Source: Mycobacterium senriense (lineage in GTDB: Bacteria; Actinomycetota; Actinomycetes; Mycobacteriales; Mycobacteriaceae). From it: a stretch of DNA of 64,000 nucleotides. The stretch spans positions 1,488,001-1,552,000 of the forward strand of contig NZ_AP024828.1 of the NCBI RefSeq assembly GCF_019668465.1. The letters run 5' to 3'. Positions 17,843 through 26,605 of the stretch are shown one piece after another (within the stretch, counting starts at the first letter, position 1; each line of letters begins with the position of its first letter). A program made the position numbers and the translations under genes. Under the pieces are notes generated by a model. The model made no database searches, was not told where the DNA came from, and worked only from the letters and a program-made list of their open reading frames with translations.

Positions 17843-20800
17843 CTATCGAAGGGCTGCACGCGCCCGCGCAAGCTCGGGAAGCCGACTGTCTTTCGGGATC
17901 TTCCCGACGGCATCAATTAGATGCCTTCGCGCCGGCTCCCCACGCAGGACGAAATCGTCGAGGCTCGCGCGGATTTCAAAGAGCCGCGCACCTTGGCGGC
18001 GAGCGACCTCGCGGGCGGCGGCAAGGTCGTCGGCGCGCGCGTTCGGCTCCGTGTGGGTCTGCGCCCGGGCCCGCAGCAGTTCGGCGTCGTAGAAACGCAC
18101 GCCGGTGTCCGCCGCGAATTGGAGCGCGGTATCGAGCCGGGTACGGGCCTGGTCTACCTGTTCGCCGGCGATCAAAAGCCGTCCCAGAATGCACCAATAG
18201 AAGGGCCTGTACGTGCTGGCTCCCAGCGCCTGCCAGACCTCGATCACCTGCGTCATCGCCTCGATGTGGGGGCCTAGCGAGGTGGGGTCGGGATTGCGCG
18301 CAGCGATAGCCGCCTGCCCGTCGACCATCGCTTTTTCGGTCGCGCCGAGCAGCTGCCAATACAGATAGTCGAGCCCGTATCGGTCGGCGGTGTCGGCTAT
18401 TTCGCGGATTAGTTCGCGAGCGCGATCGTACTGAGCGGTCTCGGCGCATACCCAGATATCCATGTCGATGGCGTAGAGATGGTTGTAGGGCTTTTGTGGA
18501 TAACCAAGTTGGCTCGCGCGGTCGACGGCGCTTTTGAGTTGCACCTCGGCGCCGGCGAGATCTCCTTGCACCAGGCGTTGCCAGGCCAGGTGTTCGTGTG
18601 CCGACGCCACCGGGTCGTGCGGGACGAACCAGATGGCCTGGATCCGCTCCTGGTATTCCTCAGCTAGACCCGTCGTCTGCTCGAAATATGTGCTCGCGGT
18701 GTCGAATTCGCCGCGCAGCCAGGCCACGACGCCCGCAGAGCCGGCAAGGGCCGGCCGGAACCATTCTCGCCCGTGCTCGGTGGCCGCCTGTGCGGCCTGT
18801 AACAGCGAATCAACCCGGCGGAGGTCCGAACGCCAAAGGTAGTAGGCGCCCACGGCGGGCAGCGTCGCAAACAGTTCATCGTCGCGCGGATCGGTACCCG
18901 CAAGCTGCAGGCATCGCTCGAAGTCTGAAGCGGCAACCGGGCTTTGGGCCCCTTCTGCGGTGGCAGTGAGGTAGCCGCGTTCCAGCCGCGGGGCGATCTC
19001 GCGGTGATCGCGGTCCGGGCCGGGCGGGCATTGCTCAACTTGAGCCAGGGCGAAGGTCAGGTAGGTGCGGGCTTCGGCGAGGGCGCCGCGGCGACGTGCT
19101 GCGGCCGTAGCCCGTTGGTAGGCCGACGCGGCGTCGGCGTGCCGGCCGCCCTGCTCGTAATGAGAGGCAACCAGTGGCCAGTCGGGGTCACCAGTCATGG
19201 TGTTGACCAAGGCGTCGGCGACCTTCGCGTGCAGTTTGCGCCGCACGCTCGGCGGAGCGAGTTCGTCGGCGACCTCGCGAAGCAGCTCATGGCGGAATCG
19301 GCAGCCGGCGTTTCCGCTGCGGTCGAACACACCCGTATCCGCGAGGCGGTCGATGACTTCGTCGACCTCTTGCTCGTCGAGGTCCACCACGGTGATCAAC
19401 AGCGATCGGTCGATATGGCGGCCGATGACCGCGGCGGCCTCTACCACCGGCACCACATTGTTGCCGGCGCGCAGCTGTGCGAAAAGCGGTTCGTACAACG
19501 CGTCAGGCACATGGGTACCGTCCGATGGCGCCATATGCAGCCCTGCCACTACCTGCTCGATGTAGAAGGGCACCCCGTCACAACGGCGTCGCACCTCCGC
19601 GCGCTCTTCGGCGCTCGCAGTCGGGTCTAGCGCGACGATGAGCTCATCGGCCTCTTCGTCCGTCAATGGCGGCAGGTTGAATTGTTCTACCTGCCAATGG
19701 TTCGGCAGCGACTTTTCGTCGCGACTGGTGATCACGACAAGGAGCCGACCCTCGCCGGTGTCCAGCATGGCCTCGATCACTTCCAGGGTCGGTAGATCAA
19801 ACCACTGCAGGTCCTCGGCGACGAGTAGCGCCGGCGCGTCACTCAGGCAAGCCGTCAGGTACGAGCGCACCGCCGAGCCGATCAACTGTTCCAGCCTGCG
19901 GCCCTCAGCCTCGAGCGGCTCGTAGCCGTGTTCGGCTCCGATTCCCAGAACCGGTGCGAGTGCCGGCACCGCGGTAGCTGGATCTAGACCGCGCGCAACT
20001 ATTTCGGCTCGCAGCAGACGCAGCCGCTCCACCGGATCGGTTACGCGAGTTATGCCGCACCGTCGCTCCAGCAGGACGCGGATCGGGTGCAAGCCCACCG
20101 GGGTGTGGAAGGGAGATCCGGCCAGCTCCAGTACTACCGCGCCAGACGGCTTGACCAGGTCGGCGACTTCGGCCACTAGCCGGCTCTTGCCGACGCCCGG
20201 TTCGCCGCAGAAGAACAGCGCGGGCGTTTTGAGCGCGCCGGACCGAGCGCGCCGCCAGTGTGTGTTCAGCTGTGCCAGCTCGCGATCACGGCCCACCAAA
20301 GGTCCATGGACGCGCGCCGGTCGCTCAACACGTTCGCTGTCGACGCGGTGGTGAGCGATCAACCCGGCCACACCCTTGACCGGGGCGGCGGGTTGCTCTT
20401 CGAGCTCGAAGTCGTTGCGCACCAATACCGCAACCGGGTTGGAAACCACCACGGAGTTCGGTGCTGCGAGTCCCGACAGGCGGGCGGCCAAGTTCGCCGC
20501 CAAGCCGTACACATCGTCCTGTGCGGTGTCCAGGTACACCAGCCCGCGGTGCACCCCGACGCGCACCGCGATGTCGATCCCGAACCGGCGGTCGGTCTGC
20601 TCGCTGAGCCGGGCTACCGCTCGGGCGATGTCCAGTCCTGCGTGCACCGCCCGTTTGACGTCGTTCTCATGCGCCGTCGGGTAACCGAACACCGCCAGCA
20701 ATCCATCACCCTTGGTGGAGCCGATGTGGCCCTCATACCCGTCAACCGTGCGCGAAACGATATCCCGGTAGCCTCCGACCACCAGACGATAAATCTCCGG

Positions 20801-21079
20801 CTCCACGCGAGTCGACAACGCGGTTGAATCGACCACGTCGGCGAACAGAATTGTGAGCCGCCGGATCTCCCCTCCCACGCCGGGCGCGGCCGACAGCAAG
20901 TCCTCGGCGTCGGCATTCGCATGGTCGATGGCAAGTACCTCACCGGCCAAGGCCGCCGCCGTCGTGGAGTCACCACGATTGATTGCAGACACGGCGCGAT
21001 CGACCAGCTCGTCGATTGATGCGCCGAGCTCGCTATGGGTACTTGCGCTCTCCGCCGGCATGCCCCGGCCGTTCGTCAC
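17843..21079 (-). CDS. Class III nucleotidyl cyclase fused to a P-loop ATPase and TPR region
   Basis: A protein of 1078 residues. The class III cyclase domain (about 72-250) keeps the usual catalytic set: the metal Asp in LFADVVDST, Lys and the second metal Asp in TKGDGLLAVFG, the Asp of QDDVYG that pairs with Lys for adenine, and Asn/Arg in AANLAARL. It could therefore make cAMP. An AAA/NACHT-like ATPase follows with Walker A GEPGVGKSR (about 295) and ALLVAEDLQWFD as Walker B. The C-terminal half is helical and repeat-rich (TPR-like). An N-terminal helical segment precedes the cyclase. The start is GTG at 21079, with an alternative ATG at 21061. Mycobacteria have several such cyclase/STAND-type fusions of unknown input. 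Confidence 0.88.
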   Translation of the reverse strand: MTNGRGMPAESASTHSELGASIDELVDRAVSAINRGDSTTAAALAGEVLAIDHANADAEDLLSAAPGVGGEIRRLTILFADVVDSTALSTRVEPEIYRLVVGGYRDIVSRTVDGYEGHIGSTKGDGLLAVFGYPTAHENDVKRAVHAGLDIARAVARLSEQTDRRFGIDIAVRVGVHRGLVYLDTAQDDVYGLAANLAARLSGLAAPNSVVVSNPVAVLVRNDFELEEQPAAPVKGVAGLIAHHRVDSERVERPARVHGPLVGRDRELAQLNTHWRRARSGALKTPALFFCGEPGVGKSRLVAEVADLVKPSGAVVLELAGSPFHTPVGLHPIRVLLERRCGITRVTDPVERLRLLRAEIVARGLDPATAVPALAPVLGIGAEHGYEPLEAEGRRLEQLIGSAVRSYLTACLSDAPALLVAEDLQWFDLPTLEVIEAMLDTGEGRLLVVITSRDEKSLPNHWQVEQFNLPPLTDEEADELIVALDPTASAEERAEVRRRCDGVPFYIEQVVAGLHMAPSDGTHVPDALYEPLFAQLRAGNNVVPVVEAAAVIGRHIDRSLLITVVDLDEQEVDEVIDRLADTGVFDRSGNAGCRFRHELLREVADELAPPSVRRKLHAKVADALVNTMTGDPDWPLVASHYEQGGRHADAASAYQRATAAARRRGALAEARTYLTFALAQVEQCPPGPDRDHREIAPRLERGYLTATAEGAQSPVAASDFERCLQLAGTDPRDDELFATLPAVGAYYLWRSDLRRVDSLLQAAQAATEHGREWFRPALAGSAGVVAWLRGEFDTASTYFEQTTGLAEEYQERIQAIWFVPHDPVASAHEHLAWQRLVQGDLAGAEVQLKSAVDRASQLGYPQKPYNHLYAIDMDIWVCAETAQYDRARELIREIADTADRYGLDYLYWQLLGATEKAMVDGQAAIAARNPDPTSLGPHIEAMTQVIEVWQALGASTYRPFYWCILGRLLIAGEQVDQARTRLDTALQFAADTGVRFYDAELLRARAQTHTEPNARADDLAAAREVARRQGARLFEIRASLDDFVLRGEPARRHLIDAVGKIPKDSRLPELARARAALR

Positions 21080-21150
21080 GTGGAATATCGTCCCACCATC
21101 GACGCCTACGCAGCCTGATATTCAGAAGGTCAGCAAACCGCCTGCGGGTG

Positions 21151-21759
21151 TCACCGAGCGGCGAACATCGCGCCGATGAGCCGGTGCAGCACCTGACCGA
21201 TTTCTCGCCGGGTTCGTTGCGGGTCCTCGGCGGTGGCGATCACCATGGCCGCCTCGTCGAGCGCGCCGATCAGCACGTGCGCCAACGGCCGCACCGGCTG
21301 CTCGGCCAGTTCGCCGGCCCGGATGGCCTCGCTGAGCATCTGCTCGGTCATGCCGAGGCTGTACCGCTGCGCGACATCACGGAATTCGGCCCAGCCGAGT
21401 ACGCTCGGCGCGTCCAACAGGATCAGCTGGCGCACCTCGGGGTCGCCGGAAACTTCGAGCCACGCGTCGACCGCGGCCCGGACCGCCTGCGTGGGCGTGG
21501 TGGCCCCGGACTCGGCCACCACGATGGCCATCCGCGCCATCACATCCTGCTCGACGACCTCGACAACTTCGCGGAATAACGTCGCCTTGTCGGCGAATTG
21601 GTGATACATCGCTCCCCGGGTGACCCCGGCGGCTGTGGCGATCTCCGGCGTCCCCACGTCCGCGTAGCCCCGCAGTCCCCAGAGCTTGCGGGCAGCCGCA
21701 ATCAGCGCGTCGCGGGTCGCCGCGGAGCGCTCTTCCTGGGTCCGTCTCTTGCTTTCCAT
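21151..21759 (-). CDS. TetR family transcriptional regulator
   Basis: A 202-residue TetR regulator. It opens MESKRRTQEERSAATRDALI, with recognition helix region VGTPEIATAAGVTRGAMYHQFADK typical of the family. The ATG at 21759 lies just below a 29-base palindrome; longer starts would read through the palindrome. It is divergent from an alpha/beta hydrolase and SDR pair, so repression of these genes plus autoregulation is the likely role. Confidence 0.9.
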   Translation of the reverse strand: MESKRRTQEERSAATRDALIAAARKLWGLRGYADVGTPEIATAAGVTRGAMYHQFADKATLFREVVEVVEQDVMARMAIVVAESGATTPTQAVRAAVDAWLEVSGDPEVRQLILLDAPSVLGWAEFRDVAQRYSLGMTEQMLSEAIRAGELAEQPVRPLAHVLIGALDEAAMVIATAEDPQRTRREIGQVLHRLIGAMFAAR

Positions 21760-21773
21760 ACAACCTGTTGGTA

Positions 21774-21802
21774 ACTTACGAACAGGCAGCCTGTTTGTAA
21801 GT
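21774..21802. promoter_or_regulatory. 29-base near-perfect operator palindrome
   Basis: The arms ACTTACgAACAGGC and GCCTGTTtGTAAGT are complementary at 13 of 14 positions around a central A. It lies between the TetR start and the hydrolase start. An extra AACCTGTT half-site (about 21762-21769) adjoins it on the TetR side. Confidence 0.7.
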
Positions 21803-21826
21803 GTATCTCTGAAGTAGGAGTTTGCT

Positions 21827-22657
21827 ATGTCGACGATCGACATTAGTGCCGGAACCATCCATTACGAAGCAACCGGACCCGAGGACGGCAGGCCGGTGGT
21901 CTTCGTGCACGGATACATGATGGGTGGGCAGTTGTGGCGCCAGGTCAGCGAGCGCCTGGCCGCCCGCGGTTTGCGCTGCATCGCGCCGACCTGGCCGTTG
22001 GGCGCGCATCCGGAGCCGCTGCGCCGCGGCGCCGACCAGACCATCACCGGTGTTGCCGGCATGGTCGCCGAGGTGCTCGCAGCGCTTGACCTGCGGGACG
22101 TGGTGCTGGTCGGCAACGACACCGGCGGTGTCGTCACCCAGCTGGTGGCGGTGCATCATCGCGAGCGCCTGGGTGCGCTGGTGCTCACGAGTTGCGATGC
22201 GTTCGAACACTTTCCGCCGCCGATCCTGCGGCCACTGCTCCTGGCGGCAAAATCGAAGACGTTGTTCCGCACCGCGATTCAGGCGGTGCGCGCGCCGGTC
22301 GTGCGCGCCCGCGCATTCAACGACCTGGCGCACAGCAACATCGATGACCTCACCAAGGTCTGGGTACGCCCGGCGCTGTCGCTGCCGGCGGTCGCCGAAG
22401 ACCTGCGGCAGTTCACGCTTTCGATGCGCACCGAGGTGACGACGACGGTGGCGGCCAGGCTGTACGACTTCGACAAGCCGACGCTCATCGCGTGGTCTGC
22501 CGACGACGTGTTCTTCGAGCAGGAAGACGGGGCGCGGCTGGCCGCTACCATCCCCAACGCCCGTCTCGAAGTGATCGCGGGGGCCAGGACCTTTTCCATG
22601 GTCGATCAGCCCGACCGGCTCGCCGATTTGCTCTCGACGATCGCGGTGCGCGCCTGA
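21827..22657 (+). CDS. Alpha/beta hydrolase with Asp at the nucleophile elbow
   Basis: A 276-residue alpha/beta hydrolase. The oxyanion region is VFVHGYMMGG, and the nucleophile elbow GNDTGG has Asp where lipases have Ser, as in haloalkane dehalogenases and epoxide hydrolases. LIAWSADDVFFE would give the acid residue. At the place of the usual catalytic His (family pattern G-x-x-H-F before xDQP), the sequence reads GARTFSMVDQP, with no His. The reaction is therefore uncertain. A TetR operator lies just upstream, and an SDR gene follows 52 bases later. Confidence 0.8.
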   Translation: MSTIDISAGTIHYEATGPEDGRPVVFVHGYMMGGQLWRQVSERLAARGLRCIAPTWPLGAHPEPLRRGADQTITGVAGMVAEVLAALDLRDVVLVGNDTGGVVTQLVAVHHRERLGALVLTSCDAFEHFPPPILRPLLLAAKSKTLFRTAIQAVRAPVVRARAFNDLAHSNIDDLTKVWVRPALSLPAVAEDLRQFTLSMRTEVTTTVAARLYDFDKPTLIAWSADDVFFEQEDGARLAATIPNARLEVIAGARTFSMVDQPDRLADLLSTIAVRA

Positions 22658-22709
22658 CCTGCGTGGTGCCGCCGCGGCGGAAACCTCCGCTCGCGGTAGC
22701 GTCTTGGCC

Positions 22710-23477
22710 ATGTCAGAAGCGACGGCTCCCCTGTCCGGCAGGCGAATCCTGGTCACCGGCGGCGCCACCGGTATCGGCGCGGCCGCTGTTTCGGTCCTGA
22801 CGACGGCGGGGGCCAGGGTCGCCGCGACCTATCACCAGACGCCGCCGCCGGACGGCCTCGCGGCCGACTGGTTGCAGTGCGACGTGCGCGAGGCCGAGGC
22901 CGTCACGGCGATGGTCGGCGAGGCCGCGCAGCGGCTCGGTGGACTCGACGTGCTGGTGAACGCCGCCGGGCTGTGGCAGGCGGGGATTCCCGGTTACATC
23001 GGCGCCGACGACATCTCATTTCTGTTGGACACCAACGTCAAGGCGACCATACTCACCAACCAGGCCGCCTACGCGGTGATGAAGGACCAAGCCCAGGGTG
23101 GTCGCATCATCAACTTCGGGTCATCCGAAGCCGTGATGGGCAGCCCGATCTCGGCCGTCTACGCCGCAACCAAGGGCGCGGTGCAGGCGTGGACGCGGTC
23201 GGCCGCCAAGGCCTGGGCCTCCGACAACATCACCGTCAACGCCCTGGCTCCCGCGGTGCATACTGCGGGCGCCGACCGGCTCCGCGATTTCCTAGGCCCG
23301 GACGCCGCGGCCCTGATCGACCAGCAGATGCAGATGATGATCCCGCTCGGCGGCACACTGGGCGACCCCGCCCGCGACGTCGGCCCGATGCTCGTTTTCC
23401 TGGCCGGCCCCGGCTCCGGCTTCATCACCGGTCAACTGCTGGCCGTGGACGGCGGCCTGATGATGGTGGGCGGTTAG
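22710..23477 (+). CDS. Short-chain dehydrogenase/reductase
   Basis: A 255-residue classical SDR. It has the NAD(P)-binding TGGATGIGAAA (about residues 16-26), NAAGLW, the catalytic Ser in NFGSSEA, YAATK supplying Tyr and Lys, and a C-terminal GQLLAVDGG. No basic residue is obvious after the second strand, so the cofactor preference is not clear. The ATG at 22710 is preferred to the upstream TTG. It is probably co-transcribed with the alpha/beta hydrolase under the divergent TetR. Confidence 0.9.
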   Translation: MSEATAPLSGRRILVTGGATGIGAAAVSVLTTAGARVAATYHQTPPPDGLAADWLQCDVREAEAVTAMVGEAAQRLGGLDVLVNAAGLWQAGIPGYIGADDISFLLDTNVKATILTNQAAYAVMKDQAQGGRIINFGSSEAVMGSPISAVYAATKGAVQAWTRSAAKAWASDNITVNALAPAVHTAGADRLRDFLGPDAAALIDQQMQMMIPLGGTLGDPARDVGPMLVFLAGPGSGFITGQLLAVDGGLMMVGG

Positions 23478-23523
23478 GCAGCCGACGGGCGATGGATTCG
23501 ATTGCCAACGGCGTTGCGTGGCA

Positions 23524-23676
23524 TCAGCTTTGGTCGCGGTCTTTCGGTGCGGCGGACTGACCGCGGCGCCGCCGCCGGCCGGAGACGCCCATCGAACGCG
23601 ATTGTGCGACTTCGAGGCGATATTCGCGGGCTCGATTCCTGAGCAGGATCAGCGACCTGTGCAACTCAAAGAGCAT
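23524..23676 (-). CDS. Possible small basic protein
   Basis: A 50-codon frame beginning at an ATG (23676) starts MLFELHRSLILLRNRAREY and ends in an arginine/lysine-rich tail. The first half looks like an amphipathic helix. There is no recognisable family or convincing ribosome site. It may be a real small protein or chance coding in high-GC DNA. Confidence 0.2.
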   Translation of the reverse strand: MLFELHRSLILLRNRAREYRLEVAQSRSMGVSGRRRRRGQSAAPKDRDQS

Positions 23677-23840
23677 GGGTCCAATGATGGCCGTTGAATG
23701 CGAACGGAACGGCTGTACACGCGGTCCCCGATCGGGAATCCTGGGCGAAATGGGCATGAAAATTTCCACAACGCGAGGTGGTGGCGGGGCGTGCGCCCGC
23801 CGGCGCCGCCCGCCGCTGGGGTGCAGCGGCGCTGAGCCGT

Positions 23841-23872
23841 TAGTATAAGACGGACCGTCTCGTCTCGTAGTA
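23841..23872. promoter_or_regulatory. TetR-type operator in front of the FadD gene
   Basis: The core AGACGGACCGTCT is a perfect 6-1-6 palindrome (23848-23860). The longer arms TAxTAxxAGACG and CGTCTxxTAxTA, with an 8-base GACCGTCT centre, match at 9 of 12 positions. The 19-base string AAGACGGACCGTCTCGTCT is also present at 37053-37071. It lies about 30-60 bases upstream of the FadD start. Confidence 0.65.
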
Positions 23873-23899
23873 CGGGCGGAGTGAAGGTGAATTCGACCG

Positions 23900-25585
23900 A
23901 TGGCTGACGACACGATTCAGGCGCTGCTGCGCAAGCGCCTGTCCGACCCCGGGGTCGCGGTGAAATACCGTGATCTGCAGTGGACTTGGCGTCAGTATCT
24001 GGCGGGCGCCGCGGCGCGCGCCGCCGCCCTGCTGGCGGCCGCCGACCCGCAGCGGCCGATGCACATCGGCGCCCTGCTGGGAAACACCCCCGAGATGGTC
24101 AGCCAGATGGCGGCGGCCGGCCTCGGCGGCTACGTCCTGTGCGGACTGAACACCACCCGGCGCGGTGAGGCGCTGGCCTCCGACGTGCGGCGCGCGGACT
24201 GCCAGTTCGTGGTCACCGACGCCGAACACCGGCCGCTGCTGGACGGGTTGGACCTCGGCGCCACGCAGATCCTCGACTCCTCGACACCGCAATGGAGCGA
24301 ATTCATCGACGCCGCCGGTGAGCTCAAGCCACACCGCGAGGTCACCGCGATGGACGCCTTCATGATGATCTTCACCTCCGGGACGAGCGGAAATCCCAAG
24401 GCGGTGCAGGTATCACACCTCATGGCGACGTTCGCCGGCCTCAACCTTGTCCAGCGCTTCGGCCTCACCGCACAGGACACCTGCTACGTCTCGATGCCGC
24501 TGTTCCACTCCAATGCGGTCGTCGCCGGATGGGCGCCCGCGGTGTGCTCCGGCGCCGCCCTGGTGCCGGCGAAGTTCTCGGCGAGCAGTTTCCTCGACGA
24601 TATCCGCCGCCACGGCGCCACCTACATGAACTACGTCGGCAAGCCGCTCGCCTACATCCTCGCCACCGCCGAACGCGACGACGACGCCGACAATCCCCTA
24701 CGGGTGGCCTTCGGCAACGAGGCCAACGACAAGGACATCGACGAATTCGCCCGCCGCTTCGGTGTTCAGGTCGAGGACGGCTTCGGCTCCACCGAGAACG
24801 CCGTCATCGTGATCCGCGAAGAAGGCACCCCCAAGGGCTCGATCGGCAAGGGCATGGACGGGATCGCGATCTACAACAGCGACACCGTCACCGAATGTGC
24901 GGTCGCCCGGTTCGATGCCGACGGCGCACTGGTCAACGCCGACGAAGCGATCGGCGAGTTGGTCAACACGGCCGGTTCGGGTTTCTTTACCGGCTACTAC
25001 AACGACCCGGACGCAAACGCCGAACGCATGCGCCACGGCATGTACTGGTCCGGGGACCTGGCGTACCGCGACGCCGACGGCTGGATCTACCTGGCCGGGC
25101 GCACGGCGGATTGGATGCGGGTGGACGGCGAGAACCTGGCCGCGGCGCCGATCGAACGGATTCTGCTGCGCCACAGCGCGATCAGCCGGATTGCGGTGTA
25201 TGCCGTCGGGGACGGTCACGTCGGGGATCAGGTGATGGCCGCGATCGTCCTCAACGACGGCCACACCCTTACGCCCGCCGAATTCGAAGCGTTCCTGGAC
25301 GCGCAGCCCGACCTGTCCCCCAAGGCCCGCCCACGCTTCGTCCGCATCGCTGCCGACCTACCCAGCACCGCAACGCATAAAGTGCTGAAGCGCCAGTTGA
25401 TCGCTCAGGGAACGGACGTCGGGGCGCCAGAGGTGCTGTGGGAGCGCGAACCACGGGGCACGGCCTACGCGGTCAGTGGCGATCGCAAGGGCGGCGGAGC
25501 CGGGCGCAGCGGGTCGCTATCGGCTAGGCCGGGCTCCTCGGTTCCCGGCGCCGGATCTGCCCCTTCGACCGTCGCACCCGTTTGA
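23900..25585 (+). CDS. Fatty-acyl-CoA synthetase (FadD family, FadD1-like)
   Basis: A 561-residue member of the ANL (AMP-forming) superfamily. It has the phosphate-binding FTSGTSGNPKA (about residues 157-167), FGNEAND and GFGSTENAVI in the adenylation core, YWSGDLAYRDADGWIYLAGR, and the C-terminal swing domain with the catalytic-Lys region TATHKVLKR. It would activate a carboxylic acid to its CoA thioester. The closest named relatives I recall are mycobacterial FadD1 proteins. The last ~40 residues are Gly/Ser/Arg/Pro-rich and overlap the 3' end of the convergent PadR gene by about 60 bases, so this tail may be a recent read-through extension. The operator upstream links it to the cluster ending at 37 kb. 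Confidence 0.88.
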   Translation: MADDTIQALLRKRLSDPGVAVKYRDLQWTWRQYLAGAAARAAALLAAADPQRPMHIGALLGNTPEMVSQMAAAGLGGYVLCGLNTTRRGEALASDVRRADCQFVVTDAEHRPLLDGLDLGATQILDSSTPQWSEFIDAAGELKPHREVTAMDAFMMIFTSGTSGNPKAVQVSHLMATFAGLNLVQRFGLTAQDTCYVSMPLFHSNAVVAGWAPAVCSGAALVPAKFSASSFLDDIRRHGATYMNYVGKPLAYILATAERDDDADNPLRVAFGNEANDKDIDEFARRFGVQVEDGFGSTENAVIVIREEGTPKGSIGKGMDGIAIYNSDTVTECAVARFDADGALVNADEAIGELVNTAGSGFFTGYYNDPDANAERMRHGMYWSGDLAYRDADGWIYLAGRTADWMRVDGENLAAAPIERILLRHSAISRIAVYAVGDGHVGDQVMAAIVLNDGHTLTPAEFEAFLDAQPDLSPKARPRFVRIAADLPSTATHKVLKRQLIAQGTDVGAPEVLWEREPRGTAYAVSGDRKGGGAGRSGSLSARPGSSVPGAGSAPSTVAPV

Positions 25586-26174
25586 CCTGGTCTCGGGTTG
25601 TGCCGGCGGCGATCTCGTCGCGCAGTTGGGAGATGTTGGAGATCTCCGCGTACAGCCCGCGAATCGCGTAGTCCAGCACCGCAAACGAGTAGCGCTGCTC
25701 AGGATCCTCGGTGATGCCGAGTTCGACGGATCGCTGCCGCGACCACAGCGCCTCGTCCAGCCGGGCCCGGGTCGCTTCCAGATGCCGGTCCAACGTGTCG
25801 AGGACGTGTTCGGGGTCCTGGCCGCGGGCCAGCCAGGTTTTGAGGATGACGGGGTGTTTGATGACCACCTGATCCTGGCCCGGGAAGTGCTGGACCCAGC
25901 GGCGCAGCGCGTCGACGCCGGCATCGGTGGTCGCGTACAAGGTGATGGCACGCTTGCCGGATTGCGCACCGGTCTCGCTGACCATGCCCCGCTGCAGCAG
26001 ACGGGTCAGTTCGCGCCGCACGTGACTGACCGACGGCGACCAATAGAAGTGGCCGACCGACAGTTCCGCGCGCATCTTGATCTCACCGGCGGTGAGTTGC
26101 TCGTCGTTGGCCGCCAGCACCCCCAGCACGAGGTAGGCGGTGACCGGCAGGCCGTTGGCGGTCCTGGGACTCAC
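25524..26174 (-). CDS. PadR family transcriptional regulator
   Basis: A 216-residue PadR-type regulator. Its N-terminal winged helix contains TAYLVLGVLAANDEQLTAGEIKMR and SVSHVRRELTRLLQRGMV, then TLYATTDAGVDALRRWV. A coiled C-terminal domain follows, with ARLDEALW. The GTG start overlaps the stop of the OB-fold gene (GTGA), so it is the last gene of the thiolase operon. It may sense an acyl-CoA or aromatic ligand of that pathway. Confidence 0.82.
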   Translation of the reverse strand: MSPRTANGLPVTAYLVLGVLAANDEQLTAGEIKMRAELSVGHFYWSPSVSHVRRELTRLLQRGMVSETGAQSGKRAITLYATTDAGVDALRRWVQHFPGQDQVVIKHPVILKTWLARGQDPEHVLDTLDRHLEATRARLDEALWSRQRSVELGITEDPEQRYSFAVLDYAIRGLYAEISNISQLRDEIAAGTTRDQVKRVRRSKGQIRRREPRSPA

Positions 26175-26605
26175 GAGCTGTCCGTCTTCGCGCCGGTGAA
26201 GTACGGCAACGTGACGCCGGGCCCGGCGGCGTGGAACTCCACCCGCACCCGCATGCCGACGTCCAGGTCATCCGGTGCTACGCCGACGACGTTGGTCAGC
26301 ATCTGGTAACCCTCGTCCAGGGTGATGATGGCCGGCGCGTAGGGCGGCTCGAATTCCGCTGTGACCGGCCGGTATACGACCGTCCAGCTGTATACTTCGC
26401 CACGACCGCCGCCCAGCTGCCAGCTGAGCTCCTCCGAAAGGCATTGGCGACAATGCTCGGTCGGCGGGAAGTTCGCCGATCCGCAAGCCGCGCAACGCTG
26501 ATAGCGCAGTTCGTGAGACCGGCATCCCGCCCAGAACGGCTCGCTGACGTGGCTGCTCGCGTGCGGGACGGGACCGGCCTGGGGCCGCAATGGATCGGAG
26601 GTCAT
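26171..26605 (-). CDS. DUF35 OB-fold protein with Zn ribbon (thiolase partner)
   Basis: A 144-residue protein. An N-terminal rubredoxin-like Zn ribbon (CAACGS...HCRQC) precedes a DUF35 OB-fold (GEVYSWTVVYRP, YAPAIITLDEGYQML, VGMRVRVEF). Such proteins bind acyl-CoA and pair with thiolase-like partners, as ChsH2 does with the Ltp2 aldolase in steroid side-chain degradation. The ATG at 26605 overlaps the stop of the thiolase-like gene (ATGA). The two proteins therefore probably form a complex. Confidence 0.87.
   Translation of the reverse strand: MTSDPLRPQAGPVPHASSHVSEPFWAGCRSHELRYQRCAACGSANFPPTEHCRQCLSEELSWQLGGGRGEVYSWTVVYRPVTAEFEPPYAPAIITLDEGYQMLTNVVGVAPDDLDVGMRVRVEFHAAGPGVTLPYFTGAKTDSS

Larger units (their letters stand above)
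23478..23899. other. Intergenic region before the FadD gene
   Basis: This 422-base region has no confident gene. It contains a low-confidence small minus-strand ORF (23524-23676) and, near its right end, the strong palindrome at 23841-23872 that matches the one at 37 kb. The base composition between 23690 and 23770 is less GC-rich than in the genes, as expected for promoter DNA. Confidence 0.4.
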
